Assembly (NCBI GenBank): GCA_030762935.1
Contig: CM060900.1
Location: 110,822,620-110,886,619, forward strand
Length of the DNA stretch: 64,000 bases
Direction of reading: 5' to 3'
Source: Hymenopus coronatus
Taxonomy: Eukaryota; Arthropoda; Insecta; Mantodea; Hymenopodidae
Shown: positions 1 to 11,489 of the stretch, in pieces
Layout: each line of letters starts with the position of its first letter
How positions within the stretch are numbered: the first letter of the stretch is position 1
The notes under the pieces: generated by a model
What the model saw: only the letters and a program-made list of their open reading frames with translations
Told to the model about the DNA's origin: nothing
The model's database searches: none
Translations under genes and position numbers: made by a program

Positions 1-273
1 TGACGTAAGTAGGTAAAAAAGCAGTAAGAAGTAATGAAGTATTATTGAGTTTTCACTAATGTGTGCTGGAACTTAAGAACAATAAAACCACTTTTTGGTC
101 ACCTACTCTTTAACTGCATTGGAAACATTTATAGAGCAAGCAACTTTTAGTTATGTAGTTAAGGTACATAATTTTCATTTTACTTTTTAATATATGCTTA
201 ACAACATTTTGTGCAAAGAAAGGAAACTAAGTAGTCTTATGGGATAACATACATGTGTTTAGTTTATAAATGA

Positions 274-299
274 TCCTCTTTTTGTATTTTCCAGGTGTT
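274..299 (+). promoter_or_regulatory. Upstream acceptor-like signal, CCAG|GTGTTT, 100 nt before exon A1
   Basis: A pyrimidine-rich stretch (ctctttttgtattttccag) ends in CAG directly followed by GT. The same site precedes every A exon by about 100 nt and is kept in modified form before exon C (ccaggtctgt). In B copies it reads ccatgtc, so the AG is lost. Use as a coding exon start is unlikely because stops follow at once. It could be a decoy acceptor or a recursive-splicing-like AG|GT point; function unproven. Confidence 0.3.
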
Positions 300-394
300 T
301 TTTAAGCGAATTTTGCAGTGGCCATCAATGATGTAGATGTAGATCTTGAGACATTCAAAATGTATATTGCTTTTCTTATTTTTTTTTTCCTCAG

Positions 395-538
395 ATATGA
401 CTTTAAGAAGTGCAATGCAACCTACGTTGTTAAATGATGACACCGAAGATTATGAACCTTTCAGCAGGGAGCAGGAAAGCTCTAAGGTGCAGCATGATGG
501 GAACAGTCAGAATTCATGTGATGAAGGCATTTCTTCAG
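395..538 (+). CDS. Cassette exon A1, 48-residue repeat module
   Basis: 144 nt between a pyrimidine-rich tract ending in CTCAG and the donor CAG|GTATGA. The only open frame starts in phase 1 (first two bases AT) and ends in phase 1 (last base G), so the exon is symmetric and exon joining regenerates a GAT (Asp) codon. The translation begins D-M-T-L-R-S-A-M-Q-P, has the acidic core DDTEDYEPFSREQE and ends in C-D-E-G-I-S-S. It is about one-third Asp/Glu/Ser/Thr, with no membrane segment and a single Cys. I do not recognise the family. A1 is unique in having Asn before the DDTED core, where all other A copies except C have Thr. An open frame runs through the acceptor tract upstream, but it has no ATG and is intronic. 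Confidence 0.7.
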
Positions 539-865
539 GTATGAATAAAACTTGTTGGTTACCAACTATCCGGCACTATTGCCCTATATGAGCCTTGGCC
601 TCCTCCACAATCATTTTCTGTGCTTTCCTATCTTTTGGTGTTTTTTCTTCATACTTTCACATTCATAAACTTCAAATCGTGTAACATTAAACAATATTTT
701 CAGTCTGTGTCTACCTTTTATTCCTGTAGAGTAACATGTTGCTTCAAAAACTGTTAAGCAAATTCTATTTATCTCAATTGGTTTTAGATGATGCATTAAT
801 GTTGCCATAATTCAGTTATAAAACATACTATAACTTCTCCTATCTCAATTAGAAAAATTTCTTCA

Positions 866-1420
866 TTGTAGCATATTTTTTACACGATGCTCCATCGTTG
901 GACCGTATATCCTTCTTATCATCTTGATTTCAAATTTTCTTAATGGCTCTTGGTTGGATATTGTCTGTGCCGAAGTATCTGCTCGAAATTTGACTACCTG
1001 TCTACTCAATGCTTGATATATTCGGTTTTCATTATTCCTAGTAGGTATTATACTTTTAAGCTATTTTGGATTTGCAAAGTATGCTTTGTTTTGTGCTTCT
1101 GTCAGTCATTTAATGTAAAGTCCATTTTGACTGCATTGTCTGCTAAATTTCCCCCGCAAAATGTTTGTGTTCTTAAAAATACATTCTGACCAATTTCTAA
1201 GTCCTGTTGTTTCCTTCTCCCTTCAGATATAATCATGCTTTTTTTTTTCTTCTGTATATTAACTCTCAATTCTATATTTTTCTGTAATTTTTCACAACCT
1301 TCTTTTATTTTACCTCTAGAGTTAGCTACAATAGTGATTTTATTCGCATAAGGACATATATGACTGATCTTGTTATAGATTTTGCCTCTCTGATCTACCA
1401 CTCATAACGCGTGATGAAAA
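866..1420 (-). pseudogene. LINE reverse-transcriptase relic in A1
   Basis: Read on the minus strand, 1321-1401 gives CPYANKITIVANSRGK, a decayed form of the RT motif with YADD (catalytic Asp pair lost). Then comes L-Q-K-N-I-E-L-R-V-N-I-Q-K, like the region after YADD in non-LTR elements. In another frame, 885-1010 gives KFEIKMIRRIYGPTMEH, the C-terminal region typical of LINE ORF2. Frame breaks separate the parts. It lies antisense in the intron after exon A1. The fragment has no upstream RT motifs or endonuclease that I can see. Confidence 0.7.
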
Positions 1421-1587
1421 GCCAATATGAATAATTGTGGTGGATAATCCATCCATGTCACCATCATCATTATTGTTATTGTTATTAATTATAGTTATTT
1501 TTGACTTTGTTGCTGTCCTCTGCAGCCACCCCATCCACTGCATCTGCCACTGCCAACAGAAAACCCCCCCTTCCACCACCTAAGCTT

Positions 1588-1866
1588 AGGGAATGTGGGC
1601 TCAAGTACTCTAAGCCACAAAGATACCTAAGGGATTGGAGGCCCTAAGGCACAAAGCATTACCGGAGGATCTATTAAGAGCAAACTCCAATGAATCCCTG
1701 GTGGCTGAGGGTTTTTTGAGGTCAGTGATGTAACAGCCAATTTTTTTAGGTCCCTAAGCCGTATAGTGATTTTGAGGAACTGAAGGCTCTAAGCCACAAA
1801 ATATAGCAGAGAGATCTGTGAAGAGCAAATCACTGTGAAATCCATGGGAGGAATTCCTAATGAACC
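1588..1866 (+). repeat. Degenerate ~36-bp subrepeat block in A1
   Basis: Phrases of the type 'gg-a-t-tggaggccctaagccacaaagcat' recur about every 36-40 bp: tcaagtactctaagccacaaag, ggaggccctaaggcacaaag, aggtccctaagccgtatag, gaaggctctaagccacaaaa. A second alternating phrase (gatct-t-aagagcaaa-tcc) also recurs. The block is present in every monomer at the same offset, about 1190 bp past the exon start. No coding frame or RNA gene was recognised in it. Confidence 0.6.
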
Positions 1867-2888
1867 ATACATCATTATAAATACTTTATCCGTGGTAGGC
1901 ATAGCCCCGATGCGGCATTGAAAAGGTGATGCATCTAGGTCTCAGAGGGATAAAAATATTTCAAGTTGCATTCTGCTAAATATCCGTTGAGGTGCTGATT
2001 CTTATGACCAAAGGAGGGAACAGAATATTTGACTTTTCTCCATTTGGTCTAAATGTAATTCATATAAAAGATATTACCAGGTATCCCATTTCTCTGAGAA
2101 TTTACAAATGCATGTAGTCGCTCCTCCTAGTTTGTACAAATTCAATTTAGTAATTCACTTTTAAATGTAGAAAGACATAATGTCATCTAATATCAGAGAT
2201 ACTAACATAAAAATCTGCTTACATCCTCCATTCTTCACATAATTTCAAATTGGTTAGAAACTTGGTTAGTCTTTAAAAACACCTTTTGCTCCACTTGAAG
2301 GAACACATGACTCCTTAAAGCATATTTCTTTTCTTGACTGGTGCAGCAAAAAGTGTTTTAAATGTTATCTTGTTATTAACAAATACGATTTTCACCCTTA
2401 CTGTGTTAAATGCTTAATTATTATTTTTATATTATATTCACAAAACCTGAAGTAAATTGTGAATTGGTCTATTCACATTTGAAAAAATGTAGTAAAGAAA
2501 ACCAAACGTGATGTAAGTAGGAAAAAAGGCAGTAAGAAATAATGAAGTATTATTAGATTTTCACTCATGTGTGCTGGAACTTAAGAACAATAACACAACT
2601 TTTTGGTCACCTACTCCTTAACTGCATTGTAAACATTTATAGAGCAAGCAGCTTTTAGTTATGTAGTTCAGGTGCAGAATTTTCATTTTACTTTTTAATA
2701 CACGCTTAACACCATTCTGAGCAATGAAAGGAAACTAAGTAGTCTTATGGGATAACAATATACATGTGTTTGTAATTTAGTTTATAAATGATCCTCTTTT
2801 TGTATTTTCCATGTCTTTTTTATGCGAATTTTGCTGTGGCAATCAATGATGTAGATGTTGATTTATAGACATTCGAAATGTATATTAC

Positions 2889-2924
<36 letters not shown>

Positions 2925-2933
2925 CCCCTTCAG

Positions 2934-3065
2934 ATATGACTGAAAGTTCTGGGATGAAACCTACGTGGCTAACAGATGACACCGAAGATTATGAACCTTT
3001 CAGCAGGGAGCAGGAAAGCTCTAAGGTGCAGCATGTTGGGAGCAGATGGAATTCATGTGATGAAG
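2934..3065 (+). CDS. Cassette exon B1 with shifted donor
   Basis: The acceptor is a 29-T run followed by CCCCTTCAG. The core DDTEDYEPFSREQESSKVQH is identical to A, but the first 14 codons (D-M-T-E-S-S-G-M-K-P-T-W-L-T) and the tail (V-G-S-R-W-N-S-C-D-E) differ. At the position of the A donor the sequence is CAG|TTATGA, so the GT is lost. A GT lies 12 nt upstream (GAAG|GTACTT). Ending there gives 132 nt, still phase 1-1, 44 residues ending D-E. The homologous 144-nt end would be 3077. The new donor lacks G at +5 and may be weak, so skipping or partial inclusion is possible. Confidence 0.58.
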
Positions 3066-3083
3066 GTACTTCTTCAGTTATGA
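3064..3083 (+). promoter_or_regulatory. B-type splice donor pair: new GT and dead ancestral GT
   Basis: The new donor AAG|GTACTT cuts after 3065. The ancestral donor position after 3077 reads CAG|TTATGA. A copies have GGCATT where B has GGTACT, so two base changes created GTA, and a G-to-T change removed the old site. All 11 B copies have the same pair. New cuts fall after 3065, 8098, 13130, 18151, 23183, 28200, 33223, 38255, 43272, 48290 and 53300. Confidence 0.6.
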
Positions 3084-3392
3084 ATAAAACTTGTTGCTTA
3101 CCAACTATCCGGCACTAATGCCCTATATGAGCCTTGGCCTCCTTCACAATCATTTTCCGTGCTTTCCTATCTTTTAATGTTTTCTCTCCATACTTTCACA
3201 TTCATAAACCTCAATCGTCTATCATTAAACAATATTTTCATTCTGTGTCTTCCTTTTATTCCTGTAGAGTTGGTTCAAATACTGTTAAGCAAATTCTATT
3301 CATCTCAATCGGTTTTAGATGATGCATTATTGTTGCCATAATTCAGTTATAAAACATACTATAAATTCTCCTATCTCAATTAGAATAATTTC

Positions 3393-3950
3393 TTCATTGT
3401 AGCACATTTTTTTACACCATGCTCCAATCCTGGACCGTATATCCTTCTTATCATCTTGATTTCAAATTTTCTTAATGCCTCTTGGTTGGATATTGTCTGT
3501 GCCAAAGTATCTGCTCCAAATTTGACTACCTGTCTACTCAATGCTTTATATATTAGGTTTTCATTATTCCTAGTAGGTATTATACTTTTAAACTAATTCG
3601 GATTTGCAAAGTATGCTTTGTTTTGTGCTTATGTCAGTCATTTAATGTAAAGTCCAGTTTGACTGCATTGTCTGCTAAATTTGCCCCCCAAAATATTTCT
3701 GTTACTTGAAATACATTCTGTCCAATTTCTAAATCCTGTTGTTTCCTTCTGCCTTCTGATATAATCATGCCTTTTTTTTTCTTCTGTATATTAACTCTCA
3801 ATCCTATTCTTTCTATATTTTCTGTATTTTTTCACAAACTTCTATTATTTTACCTCTGGAATTAGCTACAACAGTGATCTCAATCGCATTAGGACATATA
3901 TGACTGATCTTGTTTTAGATTTTGCCTCTTTGATCTACCACTCATAACGC
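3393..3950 (-). pseudogene. LINE RT relic in B1
   Basis: The B form is more decayed. The YADD region reads CPNAIEITVVANS and the C-terminal region RRIYGPGLEHGVKN. Several frame breaks. Confidence 0.65.
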
Positions 3951-4120
3951 ATAATGAAAAGCCAATATGAATTATTGTGGTGGATAATCCATCCTTGTCA
4001 CTATCATCATTATTGTTATTGATTATAGTTATTCTTGACTTTGTTGCTGTGCTCTGCAGCCACCACTTCCTGTGTATCAGCCATTGCCACCATGCAACCG
4101 CCCCTTCCACCACCTAAGCT

Positions 4121-4415
4121 TAGGGAATGTGGGCTCAAGTACTCTAAGCCACAAAGATACCTAAGGGATTGGAGGCCCTAAAGCACAAAGCATTACCGGA
4201 GGATCTATTAAGAGCAAACCCCAATGAATCCCTGGTGGCTGAGGGTTTTGTGAGGTCAGTGATGTAACAGCCAATTTTTTGAGGTCCCTAAGCCCTATAG
4301 TGCTTTTGAGGGGCTGAAGGCTCTAAGCTACAAAATATAGCAGAGGGATCTGTGAAGAGCAAATCCATGTGAATTCTGCATAACCAAAGGATCCGTGGGA
4401 GGAATTCCTAATGAA
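4121..4415 (+). repeat. Degenerate ~36-bp subrepeat block in B1
   Basis: Same block as in A1. B copies carry an extra 'gtgaattctgcataaccaaa' phrase before 'ggatccgtggg' that A copies have lost (A reads 'gtgaaatccatggg'). Confidence 0.58.
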
Positions 4416-5429
4416 CTATACATCATTACAAATACTTAATCCGTGGTAGGTATAGACATGCATCTATGTCTCAGAGGGATAAAATATTTCAAATTGCATT
4501 CTGCAAAATATCGCTTGCGGTGCTGCTTCTTATGTCCAAAGAAGGGACCACAATATTTCACTTTTCTCCATTTGGTCTAGATGTAGTTCATATAAAAGAT
4601 ATTACCAGTTATCCCATTTCTCTGAGAATTTACAAATGCATGTAGTCGCTCCTCCTAGTTTGCACAAATTCAATTGAGTAATTCACTTGTAATGTAGAAA
4701 AACCTCATCTCATCCAATGTCAGAGTAACTAACATAAAAATCTGGTTACATCCTGCATTTTACACGTAACTTAAAATTGGTTAAAAACATGGTCAGTCTT
4801 TAAAAACAGCTTTTTCTCCACTTGAACGAGCACATGTCTCCTTAAAGCATATTTTGTTTCTTGACGAGTGCAGCAAAATTTGTTTGAAATGTTGTCTTGT
4901 TATTAACAAATATGATTTTCACCCTTACTGTTTTTAATGCTTAGTTATTATTTTTATATTATATTGACAAAACCTGAATTAAATTGTGAATTGGTTCATT
5001 CATTGTTGAAACAATGTACTAAAGAAAACCAAATGTGACGTAAGTAGGTAAAAAAGCAGTAAGAAGTAATGAAGTATTATTGAGTTTTCACTAATGTGTG
5101 CTGGAACTTAAGAACAATAAAACCACTTTTTGGTCAGCTACTCTTTAACTGCATTGGAAACATTTATAGAGCAAGCAACTTTTAGTTATGTAGTTCAGGT
5201 ACATAATTTTCATTTTACTTTTTAATATATGCTTAACAACATTTTGTGCAAAGAAAGGAAACTAAGTAGTCTTATAGGATAACATACATGTGTTTAGTTT
5301 ATAAATGATCCTCTTTTTGTATTTTCCAGGTGTTTTTTAAGCGAATTTTGCAGTGGCCATCAATGATGTAGATGTAGATCTTGAGACATTCAAAATGTAC
5401 ATTGCTTTTTTTATTTTTTTTATCCTCAG

Positions 5430-5573
5430 ATATGACTTTAAGAAGTGCAATGCAACCTACTTTGTTAACTGATGACACCGAAGATTATGAACCTTTCAGC
5501 AGGGACCAGGAACGCTCTAAGCTGCAGCATGATGGGAACAGTCAGAATTCATGTGATGAAGGCATTTCTTCAG
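5430..5573 (+). CDS. Cassette exon A2
   Basis: 144 nt, phase 1-1, acceptor TATCCTCAG, donor CAG|GTATGA. Distinctive residues are S-R-D-Q-E-R-S-K-L-Q-H in place of S-R-E-Q-E-S-S-K-V-Q-H. It is shared exactly with A4, which marks these two as products of the 10,053-bp duplication. Confidence 0.7.
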
Positions 5574-5900
5574 GTATGAATAAAACTTGTTGGTTACCAA
5601 CTATCCGGCACTATTGCCCTATATGAGCCTTGGCCTCCTCCACAATCATTTTCTGTGCTTTCCTATCTTTTGGTGTTTTTTCTCCATACTTTCACATTCA
5701 TAAACTTCAAATCGTGTAACATTAAACAATATTTTCAGTCTGTGTCTACCTTTTATTCCTGTAGAGTAACATGTTGCTTCAAAAACTGTTAAGCAAATTC
5801 TATTTATGTCAATTGGTTTTAGATGATGCATTAATGTTGCCATAATTCAGTTATAAAACATACTATAACTTCTCCTATCTCAATTAGAAAAATTTCTTCA

Positions 5901-6455
5901 TTGTAGCATATTTTTTACACGATGCTCCATCGTTGGACCGTATATCCTTCTTATCATCTTGATTTCAAATTTTCTTAATGGCTCTTGGTTGGATATTGTC
6001 TGTGCCGAAGTATCTGCTCGAAATTTGACTACCTGTCTACTCAATGCTTGATATATTCGGTTTTCATTATTCCTAGTAGGTATTATACTTTTAAGCTATT
6101 TTGGATTTGCAAAGTATGCTTTGTTTTGTGCTTCTGTCAGTCATTTAATGTAAAGTCCATTTTGACTGCATTGTCTGCTAAATTTCCCCCGCAAAATGTC
6201 TGTGTTCTTAAAAATACATTCTGGCCAATTTCTAAATCCTGTTGTTTCCTTCTCCCTTCAGATATAATCATGCTTTTTTTTTTCTTCTGTATATTAACTC
6301 TCAATTCTATATTTTTCTGTAATTTTTCACAACCTTCTATTATTTTACCTCTAGAGTTAGCTACAATAGTGATTTTATTCGCATAAGGACATATATGACT
6401 GATCTTGTTATAGATTTTGCCTCTCTGATCTACCACTCATAACGCGTGATGAAAA
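5901..6455 (-). pseudogene. LINE RT relic in A2
   Basis: CPYANKITIVANSRGKIIEG on the minus strand; otherwise as A1. An opposite-strand open frame of 133 codons covers the same bases and is a shadow. Confidence 0.68.
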
Positions 6456-7923
6456 GCCAATATGAATAATTGTGGTGGATAATCCATCCATGTCACCATC
6501 ATCATTATTGTTATTGTTATTAATTATAGTTATTTTTGACTTTGTTGCTGTCCTCTGCAGCCACCCCATCCACTGCATCTGCCACTGCCAACAGAAAACC
6601 CCCCCTTCCACCACCTAAGCTTAGGGAATGTGGGCTCAAGTACTCTAAGCCACAAAGATACCTAAGGGATTGGAGGCCCTAAGGCACAAAGCATTACCGG
6701 AGGATCTATTAAGAGCAAACTCCAATGAATCCCTGGTGGCTGAGGGTTTTTTGAGGTCAGTGATGTAACAGCCAATTTTTTTAGGTCCCTAAGCCGTATA
6801 GTGATTTTGAGGAACTGAAGGCTCTAAGCCACAAAATATAGCAGAGAGATCTGTGAAGAGCAAATCACTGTGAAATCCATGGGAGGAATTCCTAATGAAC
6901 CATACATCATTATAAATACTTTATCCGTGGTAGGCATAGCCCCGATGCGGCATTGAAAAGGTGATGCATCTAGGTCTCAGAGGGATAAAAATATTTCAAG
7001 TTGCATTCTGCTAAATATCCGTTGAGGTGCTGATTCTTATGACCAAAGGAGGGAACAGAATATTTGACTTTTCTCCATTTGGTCTAAATGTAATTCATAT
7101 AAAAGATATTACCAGGTATCCCATTTCTCTGAGAATTTACAAATGCATGTAGTCGCTCCTCCTAGTTTGTACAAATTCAATTTAGTAATTCACTTTTAAA
7201 TGTAGAAAGACATAATGTCATCTAATATCAGAGATACTAACATAAAAATCTGCTTACATCCTCCATTCTTCACATAATTTCAAATTGGTTAGAAACTTGG
7301 TTAGTCTTTAAAAACACCTTTTGCTCCACTTGAAGGAACACATGACTCCTTAAAGCATATTTCTTTTCTTGACTGGTGCAGCAAAAAGTGTTTTAAATGT
7401 TATCTTGTTATCAACAAATACGATTTTCACCCTTACTGTGTTAAATGCTTAATTATTATTTTTATATTATATTCACAAAACCTGAAGTAAATTGTGAATT
7501 GGTCTATTCACATTTGAAAAAATGTAGTAAAGAAAACCAAACGTGATGTAAGTAGGAAAAAAGGCAGTAAGAAATAATGAAGTATTATTAGATTTTCACT
7601 CATGTGTGCTGGAACTTAAGAACAATAACACAACTTTTTGGTCACCTACTCCTTAACTGCATTGTAAACATTTATAGAGCAAGCAGCTTTTAGTTATGTA
7701 GTTCAGGTGCAGAATTTTCATTTTACTTTTTAATACACGCTTAACACCATTCTGAGCAATGAAAGGAAACTAAGTAGTCTTATGGGATAACAATATACAT
7801 GTGTTTGTAATTTAGTTTATAAATGATCCTCTTTTTGTATTTTCCATGTCTTTTTTATGCGAATTTTGCTGTGGCAATCAATGATGTAGATGTTGATTTA
7901 TAGACATTCGAAATGTATATTAC

Positions 7924-7956
<33 letters not shown>

Positions 7957-7966
7957 TCCCCTTCAG

Positions 7967-8098
7967 ATATGACTGAAAGTTCTGGGATGAAACCTACGTG
8001 GCTAACAGATGACACCGAAGATTATGAACCTTTCAGCAGGGAGCAGGAAAGCTCTAAGGTGCAGCATGTTGGGAGGAGATGGAATTCATGTGATGAAG
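7967..8098 (+). CDS. Cassette exon B2 with shifted donor
   Basis: The acceptor run is 27 T then CCCCTTCAG. The tail reads H-V-G-R-R-W-N-S-C-D-E; Arg replaces the Ser of B1. The donor is GAAG|GTACTT at 8098/8099, and the ancestral donor at 8110/8111 reads TT. Confidence 0.57.
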
Positions 8099-8425
8099 GT
8101 ACTTCTTCAGTTATGAATAAAACTTGTTGCTTACCAACTATCCGGCACTAATGCCCTATATGAGCCTTGGCCTCCTTCACAATCATTTTCCGTGCTTTCC
8201 TATCTTTTAATGTTTTCTCTCCATACTTTCACATTCATAAACCTCAATCGTCTATCATTAAACAATATTTTCATTCTGTGTCTTCCTTTTATTCCTGTAG
8301 AGTTGGTTCAAATACTGTTAAGCAAATTCTATTCATCTCAATCGGTTTTAGATGATGCATTATTGTTGCCATAATTCAGTTATAAAACATACTATAAATT
8401 CTTCTATCTCAATTAGAATAATTTC

Positions 8426-8983
8426 TTCATTGTAGCACATTTTTTTACACCATGCTCCAATCCTGGACCGTATATCCTTCTTATCATCTTGATTTCAAAT
8501 TTTCTTAATGCCTCTTGGTTGGATATTGTCTGTGCCAAAGTATCTGCTCCAAATTTGACTACCTGTCTACTCAATGCTTTATATATTAGGTTTTCATTAT
8601 TCCTAGTAGGTATTATACTTTTAAACTAATTCGGATTTGCAAAGTATGCTTTGTTTTGTGCTTATGTCAGTCATTTAATGTAAAGTCCAGTTTGACTGCA
8701 TTGTCTGCTAAATTTGCCCCCCAAAATATTTCTGTTACTTGAAATACATTCTGTCCAATTTCTAAATCCTGTTGTTTCCTTCTCCCTTCTGATATAATCA
8801 TGCCTTTTTTTTTCTTCTGTATATTAACTCTCAATCCTATTCTTTCTATATTTTCTGTGTTTTTTCACAAACTTCTATTATTTTACCTCTGGAATTAGCT
8901 ACAACAGTGATCTCAATCGCATTAGGACATATATGACTGATCTTGTTTTAGATTTTGCCTCTTTGATCTACCACTCATAACGC
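8426..8983 (-). pseudogene. LINE RT relic in B2
   Basis: CPNAIEITVV form, as B1, broken by frameshifts. Confidence 0.63.
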
Positions 8984-10463
8984 ATAATGAAAAGCCAATA
9001 TGAATTATTGTGGTGGATAATCCATCCTTGTCACTATCATCATTATTGTTATTGATTATAGTTATTCTTGACTTTGTTGCTGACCTCTGCAGCCACCACT
9101 TCCTGTGTATCAGCCATTGCCACCATGCAACCGCCCCTTCCACCACCTAAGCTTAGGGAATGTGGGCTCAAGTACTCTAAGCCACAAAGATACCTAAGGG
9201 ATTGGAGGCCCTAAAGCACAAAGCATTACCGGAGGATCTATTAAGAGCAAACCCCAATGAATCCCTGGTGGCTGAGGGTTTTGTGAGGTCAGTGATGTAA
9301 CAGCCAATTTTTTGAGGTCCCTAAGCCCTATAGTGCTTTTGAGGGGCTGAAGGCTCTAAGCTACAAAATATAGCAGAGGGATCTGTGAAGAGCAAATCCA
9401 TGTGAATTCTGCATAACCAAAGGATCCGTGGGAGGAATTCCTAATGAACCATACATCATTACAAATACTTAATCCGTGGTAGGTATAGACATGCATCTAT
9501 GTCTCAGAGGGATAAAATATTTCAAATTGCATTCTGCAAAATATCGCTTGCGGTGCTGCTTCTTATGTCCAAAGAAGGGACCACAATATTTCACTTTTCT
9601 CCATTTGGTCTAGATGTAGTTCATATAAAAGATATTACCAGTTATCCCATTTCTCTGAGAATTTACAAATGCATGTAGTCGCTGCTCCTAGTTTGCACAA
9701 ATTCAATTGAGTAATTCACTTGTAATGTAGAAAGACCTCATCTCATCCAATGTCAGAGTAACTAACATAAAAATCTGGTTACATCCTGCATTTTACACGT
9801 AACTTAAAATTGGTTAAAAACATGGTCAGTCTTTAAAAACAGCTTTTTCTCCACTTGAACGAGCACATGTCTCCTTAAAGCATATTTTGTTTCTTGACGA
9901 GTGCAGCAAAATTTGTTTGAAATGTTGTCTTGTTATTAACAAATATGATTTTCACCCTTACTGTTTTTAATGCTTAGTTATTATTTTTATATTATATTGA
10001 CAAAACCTGAATTAAATTGTGAATTGGTCCATTCATTGTTGAAACAATGTACTAAAGAAAACCAAATGTGACGTAAGTAGGTAAAAAAGCAGTAAGAAGT
10101 AATGAAGTATTATTGAGTTTTCACTAATGTGTGCTGGAACTTTAAGAACAATAAAACCACTTTTTGGTCACCTACTCTTTAACTGCATTGGAAACATTTA
10201 TAGAGCAAGCAACTTTTAATTATGTAGTTCAGGTACATAATTTTCATTTTACTTTTTAATATATGCTTAACAACATTTTGTGCAAAGAAAGGAAACTAAG
10301 TAGACTTATGGGATAACATACATGTGCTTAGTTTATAAATGATCCTCTTTTTGTATTTTCCAGGTGTTTTTTAAGCGAATTTTGCAGTGGCCATCAATGA
10401 TGTAGATGTAGATCTTGAGACATTCAAAATGTATATTGCTTTTCTTATTTTTTTTATCCTCAG

Positions 10464-10607
10464 ATATGACTTTAAGAAGTGCAATGCAACCTACGTTGTT
10501 AACTGATGACACCGAAGATTATGAACCTTTCAGCAGGGAGCAGGAAAGCTCTAAGGTGCAGCATGATGGGAACAGTCAGAATTCATGTGATGAAGGCATT
10601 TCTTCAG
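10464..10607 (+). CDS. Cassette exon A3
   Basis: 144 nt, phase 1-1, with the consensus A peptide: Thr before DDTED, then S-R-E-Q-E-S-S-K-V-Q-H-D-G-N-S-Q-N-S-C. Identical in A5 and A8. Confidence 0.7.
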
Positions 10608-10934
10608 GTATGAATAAAACTTGTTGGTTACCAACTATCCGGCACTATTGCCCTATATGAGCCTTGGCCTCCTCCACAATCATTTTCTGTGCTTTCCTAT
10701 CTTTTGGTGTTTTTTCTTCATACTTTCACATTCATAAACTTCAAATCGTGTAACATTAAACAATATTTTCTGTCTGTGTCTACCTTTTATTCCTGTAGAG
10801 TAACATGTTGCTTCAAAAACTGTTAAGCAAATTCTATTTATGTCAATTGGTTTTAGATGATGCATTAATGTTGCCATAATTCAGTTATAAAACATACTAT
10901 AACTTCTCCTATCTCAATTAGAAAAATTTCTTCA

Positions 10935-11489
10935 TTGTAGCATATTTTTTACACGATGCTCCATCGTTGGACCGTATATCCTTCTTATCATCTTGATTTC
11001 AAATTTTCTTAATGGCTCTTGGTTGGATATTGTCTGTGCCGAAGTATCTGCTCGAAATTTGACTACCTGTCTACTCAATGCTTGATATATTCGGTTTTCA
11101 TTATTCCTAGTAGGTATTATACTTTTAAGCTATTTTGGATTTGCAAAGTATGCTTTGTTTTGTGCTTCTGTCAGTCATTTAATGTAAAGTCCATTTTGAC
11201 TGCATTGTCTGCTAAATTTCCCCCGCAAAATGTCTGTGTTCTTAAAAATACATTCTGGCCAATTTCTAAATCCTGTTGTTTCCTTCTCCCTTCAGATATA
11301 ATCATGCTTTTTTTTTTCTTCTGTATATTAACTCTCAATTCTATATTTTTCTGTAATTTTTCACAACCTTCTATTATTTTACCTCTAGAGTTAGCTACAA
11401 TAGTGATTTTATTCGCATAAGGACATATATGACTGATCTTGTTATAGATTTTGCCTCTCTGATCTACCACTCATAACGCGTGATGAAAA
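10935..11489 (-). pseudogene. LINE RT relic in A3
   Basis: YANK form with KIIEG, identical to A2 over the motif. Confidence 0.68.

Larger units (their letters stand above)
539..2933 (+). other. Intron A1-B1, representative of A-to-B introns
   Basis: 2395 bp, read from donor GTATGA to acceptor TTCAG. Contents are the RT relic (866-1420), an (ATT/GTT) trinucleotide tract (about 1455-1500), the subrepeat block (1588-1866) and, from about 1870 to 2890, AT-rich sequence with no recognised gene or RNA. The other A-to-B introns have the same contents. Confidence 0.6.
1..5035 (+). repeat. Array dimer 1 (A1 at 1-2508, B1 at 2509-5035)
   Basis: 5035 bp. This is the leftmost dimer, and its A copy has private changes, such as a Thr-to-Asn codon in the exon. 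B1 has the longest B-type T-run (29 T) at its acceptor and ends with the full-length 'acccttactgttttta' segment that is shortened in later units. Confidence 0.93.
3066..5429 (+). other. Intron B1-A2, representative of B-to-A introns
   Basis: 2364 bp counted from the shifted donor. Same order of contents as A-to-B introns. The stretch 4420-5425 holds nothing I recognise. The later B-to-A introns repeat it, except B11-A12, which is about 0.6 kb shorter. Confidence 0.55.
5036..10068 (+). repeat. Array dimer 2 (B2 from 7544)
   Basis: 5033 bp. Left half of the 10,053-bp higher-order repeat with dimer 3; its near-identical copy is dimer 4. The B acceptor run is 27 T. Confidence 0.93.

Noticed and set aside
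60..100. AATAAA-like poly(A) signal in A monomers (aacaataaaacc)
   Set aside because: It lies in mid-intron, is absent from B copies, and has no downstream GU-rich context that would support an intronic poly(A) site.
611..808. 65-codon minus-strand frame just after each A exon
   Set aside because: Intronic sequence. Substitutions between copies do not favour silent sites, and the B counterpart is broken.
1102..1401. Minus-strand 99-codon frame as a working reverse transcriptase
   Set aside because: It holds only a fragment around the YADD box, with the catalytic Asp pair replaced (YANK or YANE), and the adjoining parts lie in other frames.
1373..1579. 68-codon minus-strand frame with Asn/Asp runs, repeated in many A copies
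   Set aside because: The Asn/Asp run is the translation of an (ATT/GTT/ATC) trinucleotide tract. There is no start context, and the frame differs between A and B.
3134..3322. 62-codon hydrophobic plus-strand frame after each B exon
   Set aside because: Intronic, with no acceptor or start context, and not kept in A, A13 or C copies.
5985..6386. 133-codon plus-strand open frame, repeated in A2-A5 and A8
   Set aside because: It starts at TTG, lies antisense to the RT relic, is broken in A1, A6, A7 and A9-A12, and has no splice or promoter context. It is a shadow of the relic.
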